A stretch of DNA of 16,907 bases from contig JBGDCZ010000048.1 of the NCBI GenBank assembly GCA_048493715.1, positions 1 to 16,907 on the forward strand, in the 5' to 3' direction. The notes beneath the pieces are model-generated. The model did not search any database, was not told the DNA's origin, and saw nothing but the letters and a program-made list of their open reading frames with translations. Positions 1 to 9,386 of the stretch are shown one piece after another (positions within the stretch are counted from its first letter, which is position 1; every line of letters starts with the position of its first letter). Source of the DNA: Arsenophonus sp048493715 (GTDB lineage: Bacteria; Pseudomonadota; Gammaproteobacteria; Enterobacterales; Enterobacteriaceae). Made by a program: the position numbers and the translations under genes.

Positions 1-55
1 TCTTTTCTTTTCTTTTCTTTTCTTTTCTTTTCTTTTCTTTTCTTTTCTTTTCTTT
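1..55. repeat. Pentanucleotide microsatellite (TCTTT), at least 11 copies
   Basis: Positions 1-55 are eleven perfect tandem copies of the 5-base unit TCTTT. The tract runs off the left edge of the window, so its full length is unknown. A 5-base unit changes the reading frame whenever a copy is gained or lost, and in bacteria such tracts can drive phase variation by slippage. In the frame starting at position 2 the tract is open and continues through position 130 to a stop at 131-133. In the frame starting at position 1 a TAA closes it at 55-57. On the other strand the repeat would encode a charged Lys/Glu/Arg run. Which strand, if either, is coding cannot be seen here; it may instead be a promoter spacer. 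Confidence 0.95.
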
Positions 56-157
56 AAAGATGATATTTCAGGATTTATTAATTTTTTCATCATGATTATG
101 ATTAATATTTTAGTTAAAATATCAGTATGCTAAATGTCTATTTTGATGGTGAATATT

Positions 158-436
158 ATGGATTGTATAAATTATAATATTGGACAAATGATAAGAGAAA
201 AAAGACAAAAATTGCAAATTTCGGCAGCAGATTTGTCCGCGTTATTAGGTATAAGTCAGCAACACCTTTCTCGTTATGAAAGAGGTGAAGTTAGGATCAA
301 TATTGAATGGTTGATTAAAGTTTCTAGAGTATTAGATATCGCTATAGAAAGTTATTTTGTTAATTCTAGAATTAACTTTTGGGAGGATTATTATAGTATG
401 GGTAATTGTTTAATGGTGACAAAAAATAAACGTTAG
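158..436 (+). CDS. Small XRE-family HTH transcriptional regulator (MrpJ-like)
   Basis: The product is a 92-residue cytoplasmic DNA-binding protein if it starts at the ATG at 158; in-frame ATGs at 134 and 146 give longer versions. I prefer 158 because a GGTGA element at 148-152 lies 5 bases before it. Residues 8-65 form a compact XRE/Cro-type helix-turn-helix: an initial IGQMIREKRQ helix, then the recognition unit LGISQQHLSRYERG, then a helix rich in Ile and Leu. The size and the SQQHLSRYERG core resemble MrpJ-type regulators of fimbriae and motility in Proteus and related genera, though no fimbrial gene is visible here. The gene has no internal stop or frameshift, unlike everything else in the window. 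It lies 100 bases downstream of the TCTTT repeat, whose copy number could in principle affect its expression. The HTH assignment is firm; the MrpJ relationship is inferred. Confidence 0.85.
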   Translation: MDCINYNIGQMIREKRQKLQISAADLSALLGISQQHLSRYERGEVRINIEWLIKVSRVLDIAIESYFVNSRINFWEDYYSMGNCLMVTKNKR

Positions 437-1599
437 CGTGAGTGTATAAAAAGTACTTTAAACTATATAGCAAGATTAAAAATCACGTTAATCTTAATTC
501 AATTGTAAATAGAATTTTCTTCATCACTATTGAAAAATAAACTGTATCTTTATCTTTTTTTTAAGAACCAAAATAGTTATTACCCCATAACTTTGATCGG
601 AGTTGGTTTTTTTGGGGTTTTTCAGCGAAATTTATATCAGCATAATATTGACACGTTTAGATATAAAAGAGTCCATAAAAATTATTAACAACATACGTTA
701 TTTTAACTAAAAATATAATATAATATTAAATCATTTTTAATACTAATAATTTATTTATAAATTTTCCAATACAAATTAAAATATAAAAAATTAAATAATT
801 AAAAAAGAAGAAAGTGGCATTTATTTACGTATAAATAAAATAATTTTATTTTAATATAAAATTACTCATAAATTTACCTGACTTAGATTGAGCTATCCTA
901 ATTTGATTGGTAGATATAATAATAACAAAAATAAAAAATTGCTTAATTTTTTTACTACTATTGAATATACAGTTTTTATAGGCTATATATTTTTGCTTTA
1001 CTTATTGTTTTATTGCTCTAAACAATGTTAAAGGTATTAATTTCTTTTTTCTAATTATATAGGAAATGATATATAAAGCACAATTTGATAAAGATAACCG
1101 GAAAAGCCATTAGCAAGTTTTTAACTATAACATTAACAAATAAAAAAATTAAACTCAACTGGTTGTATTTGAAAGATTAGTTGAACTAGCATTTAAAAAA
1201 AGACGATGAAATTAAAAATTTTTTATTAGTGGAGAACAAACATTTTGTTTAAAACCAGTTTGAAAAAATTGAATTTTAATTAACAATAACTTGAATAGAC
1301 TTAATTGAGACGTTTGTTTATAAAACAGCCATTCACTTACAATATGTTGAGGTAAATCTTACATAGGAAAAAATTTAGCACTAAAGGAAAAAACTGATAA
1401 CTAATTTAAACTTATTTTATGTAGTACAACTAAAGCTAGCAATGCATGCTGCTATAACACTGTCTAACAGCCAAGCTAGCCGTGTTATTGACTGGGGTTG
1501 CTGTCATTTACGACTAAAGAAGAATTAATTATTAATTGATTGCCGGGGACAAAGATTTTTTTCCCCTATTTATAAGCGGCCTGACTGTGGAGAAATATT
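437..1599. other. Long AT-rich region without a recognisable gene
   Basis: About 1.16 kb of very AT-rich sequence with stop codons in every frame and no fragment that I recognise. Small structures are present: a 7-bp inverted repeat ATAACAC/GTGTTAT at 1454-1460 and 1482-1488, a region with two GCTAGC palindromes (about 1434-1480), and a weak GGGGA/TCCCC hairpin with a T-rich loop at 1545-1566. The last could be a terminator or leader element just ahead of the SDR pseudogene. The stretch is probably eroded former coding DNA. Confidence 0.5.
583..622 (+). terminator. Possible rho-independent terminator downstream of the HTH gene
   Basis: CCCCA at 583-587 can pair with TGGGG at 613-617, and AACT at 589-592 with AGTT at 601-604. 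The arm is followed by a T run at 618-622. The stem is interrupted by an unpaired T-rich stretch at 605-612, so the structure is imperfect. It lies about 150 bases after the HTH stop codon, with no gene between. Confidence 0.35.
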
Positions 1600-2286
1600 A
1601 TGTCTACCAGATTAAAAATATTGTTAACAGGTGGATCTGGTGTTATTGTACGATAGATTGTTAATACTTTGATGGAGCATGATGTTGATTTAGTGGTTGC
1701 TGGGCAAGATTTGTAGAATCTGCAATATTTATTGGATAGTTCGTTATTTCAAGGATATATTTGCCTCTGGCAGGGAATATTAGCCAACAAGAAAAATGTG
1801 TAGATTTAATAAATTTTACTATTAGTAAACTAAAAGGTATTGATGTACTTATTAATAATGCCGGTGTATTTCATTTTTGTTCGTTACAGAATATAACCGA
1901 TCAAATGCTCACTGAAATTATGCATGTTAGTATAGAGATACTAATTTATCTTACTCGTCTGGCTTTAAATTATCTTACTAATAGTCAACATGGAATGATA
2001 ATAAACATCTCACCATTAGTTGATTTAGTATCATTACCTCAAGTTAGTGGTTATTCTGCTACAAAGCGGGTTTTAGATGAGTTTACTGGCAGTATGCGAG
2101 AAAAGGTGGGTCATATACCTGTGAAAATATGCAATATTTCGTCTTGTCAGTTAGCCACTGTGTTGGCTTGTGAGCAGAAAAAAATAAGCATTATTCTACC
2201 ACAACAAACAAATAGCAGAAATGGTTACTTTGTTGATTAATTTTATTAGAAATACATCAGTATCTATGGATATTGTATTTCATTAA
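1600..2286 (+). pseudogene. Short-chain dehydrogenase/reductase (SDR family), decayed
   Basis: The intact ancestor would have been an NAD(P)H-dependent cytoplasmic oxidoreductase of classical SDR type. The ATG at 1600 has a good ribosome binding site (GGAGA at 1589-1593). The N-terminal segment contains the dinucleotide-binding signature as TGGSGVIV, followed by a TAG stop at 1654 and a second at 1714. A frameshift near 1755 leads into the best-preserved part (1761-2210), which carries the structural NNAG motif, a catalytic Ser in INIS, and the catalytic YSATK motif. Near 2210 the frame changes again, and a C-terminal segment starting IAEMVTLLI runs to a TAA at 2284-2286. The total of about 228 codons is close to the usual 230-260 for the family. 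Substrate cannot be inferred. Two nonsense and two frameshift lesions make function very unlikely. Confidence 0.85.
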
Positions 2287-2634
2287 TTTTATTTAGTTAG
2301 AGCGTATTTACCAAGATTGAGTTTTTATGTATGTGAATAAGTTGTTGATTTTTTGATCATAATCAGTGACCAGGGAAACTTAGATTAAGTTATTTTTATT
2401 ATAATACTCAATATGAAATGACATTAATTCATATTGATAGAATTGAAAAAATCATTTTATACATAGATATTCTTCATAGTAAAAATTATTATTTATTTCT
2501 GTCAGTAACTGATAATCATAATTTTTTTATTGTGATAATAAAATAACAGATATCATCTATACTAATATTATTTTATGTAAAAGCATAATATATTATTTAA
2601 GGTAATTTGCTTTTTATATAATAAAAAGATATTT
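2287..2634. other. AT-rich spacer between SDR pseudogene and toxin A
   Basis: This 348-base stretch has stops in all frames and no recognisable gene or clear terminator. It separates the SDR remnant from the first candidate start codon of toxin remnant A. Confidence 0.5.
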
Positions 2635-5600
2635 ATGGAACTAGTAACTAATAATTTAAAAAATTTAAATTTTGTTAAAATAATAACTGACAGTGAGAGT
2701 AATATTAAATCAAAAAATAATAAGTCAGATGAAAAAATAATTAAAGAATAAATTCCTACTATTATATCCATAAATAAAACTCCTAAAATGGCTGATTGTT
2801 TTGAAATGATGAATACAATAAATTCGCATAAAGCTAGAATTATTCGTGCATCGATATCGTTAAAAAATGTTTCAGGGGAAAAATTTTTTAATATTATCAG
2901 TTTAATTAGAAGTTCAATCGATAATATGGAAAATATCAATAATGTGACTAAGGCAGATTGCTATTTTGCAGTAAAAAATGAAATTGATACAATGTAATTG
3001 CGATTGGATGATAATAAAATGCAGTTGAAATTACTAAAAAATGATAAGGATAAATACAAAATAAGATAACAGAAATAGAAGATTATATAGCAGTGTGCCG
3101 AATGTATTTCTAATAGCAGAAAAATTAACCCGTGTTTTCCAACTTAATACTATGGGTTTTCCAATAAATTCAATACCAGTTTCTGAAATTATTCAAAAAT
3201 TAAATAATCTAATTAAAATAGTTAGTTATTGTTCTTTTTCAGAAAAGAATAGTAAAGTATTTATATCTGGGGTAAATAGTATTATTACTTTAATAAATAA
3301 AGCTGATAAAGAAGTTTCTGAACATTATTCAAGTATTGTTGAGGCATGTTATAAAAAGAAGTTGAAGGAGTTATCTGTAACACCGATACATTTTAAAACA
3401 GAGAATATTTTTCAGCAGTTGATTGAATTAAATTCGGAAAATTGGCAAAATAAAAAAGAAAAGCAGAAATTAGAAACGTATGAGATAATTAATCCGTCAG
3501 TTAAAATAGCATCTAAGCTAAAAAGTAATAAATCTACTATTAAGCCAGAAGTTGAAGCTTTTAATATTTATGTATTATCTGTCTTGGCATCTATTTATGA
3601 AGCCGATGTACACGTATTTGGTGACCTATCATTAGATGATATTGTATCAACGGAATATGTTTATAGCTATAAAGATGAACGTGGCAGGATTCAAACTGAT
3701 ACAACTACAATTTATGCATATATGTTGCGACATATAAAAGAGTTTAATTCACTATTATCAGCAAGAGATCATATAAAAATAAAATTTCCTAAAGAATTCC
3801 AGTCAGGTTTGATTTATTATCTGGAGGAAGAGTTTGATAATATTAAAGAACATTATTTTTCTATTGAAAAGTTTAGAGGTTTTATAAAAAATCGAATTAT
3901 ATCAATGAATTAATTACTTTACCTGGCCAATATTTAGCTGATTTTTTGGCTAATTTAAGCCAAAAATATGGCGTAAGTTATCTTCGTTTAACAGGTTAGG
4001 TAGATTATGAAATTAAGAAAAAAATAAGAAAAGGTTTTGCAAGTATTGATCACGAGATTGAGTTGAGAACTTTTACAATATATGACATTCTTACTGGTAG
4101 AGTGAGAAAATATTTATCAGAAGAAATGTATACGAACTCTTAATACAATATTGAAAAAATTTCCTGCTAAATATGGAAAAAATAATTGAAGAAATAGAGC
4201 CTGCTAATATTCAAGACGACTATATCAATAAGCTGGAACTACTGAAAAATAATAATGATGTAAAAAAATTTTTTATCATTACAATAATTTGGTGACCGTT
4301 TATAGCAATAAAAATAAATCATACTATCTAATCGAAAATAGCCCGTCGTTGTTAGTGTATGCTCAACCTGAAATTGGTCAGCGCACAGATAATGATCAAT
4401 TAATAATCAAAATATCCATCCTGAGCACACGCCAATTAGTGTGATTTCTATCATTATCAGTCAGTGTCTGCAATTTAGCTCATTTCGTTATATGAAAAAG
4501 CAAATAAAAGATAATAATGAAATTAGCGATTGGTTTAATTATCATTTCTCGTTAGATAATAAAATGACCTCCTCTGAATTAAGACTAATTAAAAAGAATA
4601 AAGATTATTCTTATTTATATGAAAATATATTAGAAACATATATTTCTAATATGGATGTATTAATTTATCCTCACTATGAGGATACAATATTTTCAGTACT
4701 TGATTATATGAAATTATTTATACTGCCCGCTTTTTTCATGGGACCATTAGCTGGATTATTATATGTCAGTTTAATTGCCGTGGGGTCTACATTTATATAG
4801 GTAGCGATAAGTGATACACAAGATGAACGTAATAGCTATCTGAAACAAGCTGTCTTTGCGTTTGCCTTGGAGGTTGGTGGGATACTCGGAGCTACCGTTT
4901 TGAGAGGATTAGTTGCTAAAGTGGTTGATATTTATTCGACCATTGAATCATCTAAAAAGGCATTTTTTATTGATCCTCATGTTTTAAGTGACTTGTCTTA
5001 CTATGGAATAAATAGAGCGGTATCTGCTAATTTAGTGCCAAAAATGACAGGGTATATGGCACCACAGGCTAATAATATTGTTAATAAAAAATTTGTAAGT
5101 TATTAGGGATAAGTCCGAATAATCGAATAAGAGATGCTGTTCGCTATAATATGCTGGATGGAACAAAGAGTGATTCAGTATGGGCTTATACGGCAGATAT
5201 ATTAAAGCAGTCCAATATAATAACTGAAATAGACCAACGCTTATTAATTGAAAATTTAAAAAAGACAAAACATTACACTAATTTTTCGCAATATAATGAT
5301 TTATTTAATAAAGTTAAGAAAGTCACCACTATGGATGATCTTCTGCAAATTAAACCTGGAGAACTGGTTGTTTTTACCGAAGCGCTGCCTAATCCTAGCA
5401 GACCAGCTCATACTATGGTTAATATTGGCAATGGCCGTTTTGCCGGCATAAAAAACAGTCTATTGGATGTCAATTTAGGTGATGGTAAGAAAATTATTAC
5501 GGCAACGCAATTAGGACAATTTAATAACGGTGTTTTAAAACAGAATAGTTCATTGAATTCAGCAGGATTGAATGTCTGGGCCGGTTATCCTCAAGGAGCA

Positions 5601-5690
5601 AAATACAGTTATGGTCAACCAATAGAAGTGGTTGCTAAAAAATTAGCCGCAGAATCTATAGCTAATTCGGCAAGTATTCATTATTTTTGA
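2635..5690 (+). pseudogene. Large toxin-like gene A, decayed (about 1,020 codons)
   Basis: I read this as one eroded gene because successive open segments on the plus strand chain together. The ATG at 2635 opens a frame interrupted by a TAA at 2749 and closed at 2995. A 270-codon open block follows at 3095-3913, then a shifted frame (3901-4143) with stops at 3997 and 4141. Small fragments at about 4180-4430 lead into 4441-5106, which is a single frame broken by a TAG at 4798. The last block is in another frame, from about 5106 to 5690. Two strongly hydrophobic segments (about 4711-4797 and 4852-4935) suggest membrane insertion or translocation. The C-terminal 190 codons are soluble, with a stretch GELVVF then PAHTMVNIGNGRF that vaguely recalls papain/NlpC-type folds; no catalytic Cys is identifiable. 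Several blocks align with toxin C at 14003-15480. The toxin role is inferred from size, architecture and relatives; I cannot name a family with confidence. Confidence 0.6.
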
Positions 5691-5698
5691 GTGAAAAA

Positions 5699-6978
5699 AT
5701 GTTTGCGCTGATTGGTGTTAATAATTTTTATGTGTCTTGTGAGTAAGTATTTCAGCCTGATTTAAAAGGAAAACCAGTAGTTGTTTTTTCTAATAAATGA
5801 TGGTTGAGTTATCTCACGTTCTGAGCAAGCCAAAGCTTTTATCAAAATGGGAGCACCATGGTTTGAAATTGGGCCGGTGGTTAAAGCTAGCAATATAACA
5901 GTATTTTCGTCAAATTATACTACTATGCTGATATGAGTATGCGTGTCATGGAAGTATTAACCTCTTTGGTGAAAAAATTAGAATTTTATTCGATTGATGA
6001 GGCATTTTGTGATCTCTCTGGTATCAATTCACTATACGATTTAACCAAATTCGGTTTTTATCTACAACAACAAATCATGCAGCATTGCCATTTGTCTGTT
6101 GGGGTGGGGATATCGACGACAAAAACGTTAGCTAAATTAGCCAATTTTGCGGCCAAGCAATGGAAAGGTGCAAAGGGGGTTGTTGATCTTAGTCAACACG
6201 ACAGACAACAAAAATTAATGTCTTTAATCGCTGTTGATGAAGTGTAGGGGATAGGTCGAAAATTAGTTAAGAAGCTAACATTAATGAATATTAAAACGGC
6301 ATTATATTTAAGTCAGATGCCGACAAATGACGCGCAGAAATTTGCTTCTGTCGTATTTAGAAAGGACAATCCGGGAATTAAACGGTGTTTCGTGCTTGAC
6401 ATTAGAAGAACAACAAAAAACCAAAAAGCGAATAATTTGTTCCGTTCTTTTGGTAGAAAGATCACTGAGTTTGAATTTGTCAGGCAAAGTATTTGTGCAC
6501 ACGCAGAGCGTGCAGCCGATAAATTACGACAAGGAAGACAAACTTGTCGATCTGTCAGTGTTGCTATCCAAAGCAGTCGTTTCTCACACAGTACGCCTGG
6601 CGTTTATCGCTATGCTAGTAAAATATTATATTATACCACTCAAGATAGCCGAGATATTATAAAGCGGCAGTGGAGATTTTGCCGAAGATATGTGGCAAGA
6701 GGGAATTAAATACAGTAAAAGTAGTGTCATGCTAGATGCTAGGTGATTTTGCTGATCCAGCTTTGATACCACTTTCTCTTTTTGAAACAGAGAAGCCATT
6801 AGCTAACGTAGATTCCCTTATGCATGTGATCGACACGATCAATCGAAATCAAATCGCTAAAATAGGGTTTGTCGGGCAAGGACTGATGAATAAAAAATAT
6901 CCCTGGATAATGAAACAAGAATATTTTTCTCCTCATTGGACGACTGATATTAATCAAATACCCATAGTAAAATGCTAA
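5699..6978 (+). pseudogene. umuC: DNA polymerase V subunit UmuC, full length but broken
   Basis: UmuC is the Y-family polymerase that, with UmuD', performs SOS translesion synthesis. The match to enterobacterial UmuC runs end to end: N-terminal MFALIGVNNFYVSCE, then KPVVVFSN, YADMSMRVM, the catalytic palm motif YSIDEAFCDL (Asp-Glu retained), VGVGISTTKTLAKLAN, a frame-broken GIGRKL helix-hairpin-helix, IICS, QDSRDII, and the C-terminal MLGDF and GQG motifs. The roughly 426 codons match the usual 422. Lesions include a TAA at 5744, frameshifts near 5798, 5925, 6330 and 6430, a TAG at 6245 replacing the Trp before GIG, and more frameshifts near 6660-6750. The metal-binding Asp at position 6 is Gly. 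The gene starts 8 bases after the toxin A stop, and no umuD lies upstream, so it was separated from its partner before or during decay. Confidence 0.93.
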
Positions 6979-7243
6979 CTTAAGAAGCTGTTTTTCAATA
7001 TTTGCTCTTATGTATTTTCCAGCTATTATTGGAAAGATTTACTGTTTTTACATTTTCTTATCATCGCTCTTATGCTGAACCTATCAGACTTTTATTAAAG
7101 AAATACAATTGGATCTTTTAATATATAGTTTGCAGCTGTTTTTTAATGATCGCTTGTTTATTTATATTTTTAACTATTTTTTAACTCATTTGTAATGTTT
7201 AGTTATAATTTATTAACATTAAATTTAAATAATGGAATGTATC

Positions 7244-9386
7244 ATGCTATTTGTGAATTCAAGTGCTCCATCATCTAGCTGACCGTCCTTTGGATTAGAT
7301 CACTCACAACACAATAAAAGAGCTGTCGAAAATATATTACATAAGAAAATCCAACAGATAATCCCATAAATTCAGAGAGCATAATACCGCAAGATGAAGA
7401 AATACATTAACTTCATAGCCAAATAACGCTACTATCAGTCATGAGCATGATAGTAGCGCTCTTATCAATCAGGTGCGTCACAAATCACCAGCTATGTTAT
7501 CGCTATCAATGGTAGATTTTAATCTGCTTGTTCATGATGAACAGATCAGACTGTTATGCGGCTTGCTAACCGAAGAAGGCTATCCCATCACTCAACCCAG
7601 TGACGTATTGCAGCCAGTGAGCTGGTAAATCATGTCACCGATTATCTGACCCGCTATAAAGATGATAAAGAGAAGATAGCCATCCTTGCTAGGTTATTCT
7701 TATAACCGTTAGGGGAATATGGTGCTAATCAAAGTGAAAAAATTTCTTATGCACGGTAGCAAGCAGTGATTGCCAATTGGTTACAATATGCTGGATTTGG
7801 TATGTCATCTGAAGCCTGGATCTTAAAACAAGTGAGTAATATCCAATCACAGAAATATTACCTGTTCCATCATGCCAATCTACAACGTCGGTTATACAAT
7901 CAGCTTAATGATCGTCACACGCCTAACAAGTTGTCGGCCAAAGCTCGTATTTATTATCAAGCGCAGGTTATTAATCGCATTATTCGAACTTTTATGCTGC
8001 AAATTGAGGCTAAGCAGCAACAGAAAAAACTGCCCACTATGATGATAAATCATCCAGAGTGGGGCTATCTGCATGCCGGGATAACTTTATTGAACGAAAG
8101 CGGTGCTGAAATTAACAACATGAGTCTGGAAGATATTAGCAATGTCGGTATGTTGCTAGCTGCACTTTTACAGCAACAACTTGCTCCGGCTGAGTATAAT
8201 CGATACTTTAAATTACCGGCCATGATCCATGACCAGTTAAACCGCGAAAATAGCGCCATCGCAACCCCTTTGTCAATGACGTCCGTTTATACCAGTTATT
8301 TTGATTATTTAAACCAATCGAGCCAAAACAATCCTTTTATCAAATTGATTACTTTGCTACAGAATTGGTAATCTCGACCAGAGCTTGCCCGCCAACAATT
8401 AAAAGAGCACGATATTGATGAAGGGTGGCTAAATGACTATTTGTATAAAAATAGAGAGGTTGAATATCTCAATCGGCGGGGTGAGAAGTTATTATTACCC
8501 AATATCGATAATGTGTTTAAACATCAGAATCAACAAATTGTTGAGCTTACTGAACAGACTGAAAAGATCCTACTCCCGCAAACTTTTAATTCGTTCAGCG
8601 AAGCAGAACAAATCCTTATGCAACACGCTGATATTAAACTGATGAAGGTCGAATTTAATGCCATCGGTAGTTTGCGCCGTACCACCCCTATGTCGCGAGG
8701 AGCAAGACATGGAATAATGGCTGCGGGTGGATTAGTAACCCACGTGCCGAAATCGATTGATATGCTGAAGTGTACCTTTAACGGCAACGAACGGATGTAT
8801 GTATTAACCACGGAGCAAGATATCGGCAGTTATAAATTACATCGGTTTGATGAGAATAAAACTGCTATTCTTGACCTATTTCCTAATGATGGTAAAGCAC
8901 GTGATGATGATTATAAATTAAAAACGCATCCCATTTTGGTGTTAAAAGCCGCCAACGAGGAACCCGACAAACTGATCGATAAGCTTGTCAAGCCACGTGG
9001 TGAAAGATTATGCGAAAAACTGCAACAGGAAGGTTATCAAGAAACCACCCGGCAAAAAGTGGACACTTTTTTCTTAAGTCTTATTCCGTTCTACACCATG
9101 ATCACAGAAGCGCAAAAGGACAATAATAAAGGTAAGGCAGTTGTTCTAGCGGGAGTATTCGATTTGCTCAGTTTTTTACCGTTTATTGGCAAAGGTACCC
9201 AAGTTGGTAGTCGATTCAGTATCCCGCTGGGAGAAGCTGCAATTAATGGGGTACGAACGGCATTAAAGCAGGCTACTATCCGACAAATATTACGTGAAAG
9301 CGGCAAACAATTTGTCAAGTTTGGTATTCCACATATAACAGATCGTTTACCGGCTAAAGCTTATTTATATATCAAAATCCTTACCG
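7244..9386 (+). pseudogene. N-terminal half of large toxin B, decayed and truncated
   Basis: The likely start is the ATG at 7244, with a TGA at 7280 and scattered fragments up to about 7615. From about 7618 a single frame runs to the end of the feature, broken only by TAA 7703, TAG 7757 and TAA 8369. It encodes a helical N-terminal region (NWLQYAGFGMSSEAW at about 7772), then a mixed domain with GSLRRTTPMSRGARHG near 8670. A central hydrophobic block follows: FLSLIPFYTMITEAQ at about 9070 and VFDLLSFLPFIGKGTQ at about 9157-9200. That order, a long N-domain then an SLIPFY-like amphipathic block and a GKG turn, resembles the large dermonecrotic-type toxins (DUF6543-like) of Pseudomonas and insect-associated bacteria; I recall this without being able to check it. 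Homology ends abruptly at about 9386, where the minus-strand half begins. The remaining plus-strand open frame to 9478 is antisense shadow. Confidence 0.65.
7427..7458. repeat. Perfect 11-bp inverted repeat (hairpin)
   Basis: CGCTACTATCA at 7427-7437 is the exact reverse complement of TGATAGTAGCG at 7448-7458, with a 10-base loop that contains the palindrome TCATGA. It lies in the degraded N-terminal part of toxin B, where no frame is well preserved. No T run follows on either strand, so it is not a typical intrinsic terminator. It could be an operator-like site, a remnant of a small mobile element, or chance. Confidence 0.8.

Noticed and set aside
2568..2939. Minus-strand open frame of 123 codons with hydrophobic product
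   Set aside because: It is antisense to the toxin A remnant in AT-rich DNA, where Ile/Leu/Phe-rich frames arise by composition. It has no ribosome binding site and a low-complexity product.
6308..6662. Overlapping open frames on both strands at 6308-6502 and 6327-6662 as separate genes
   Set aside because: The plus-strand one is partly a genuine frame-shifted piece of umuC (RTIRELNGVSCLTLEE) and partly shadow; the minus-strand one is antisense. Neither is an independent gene.
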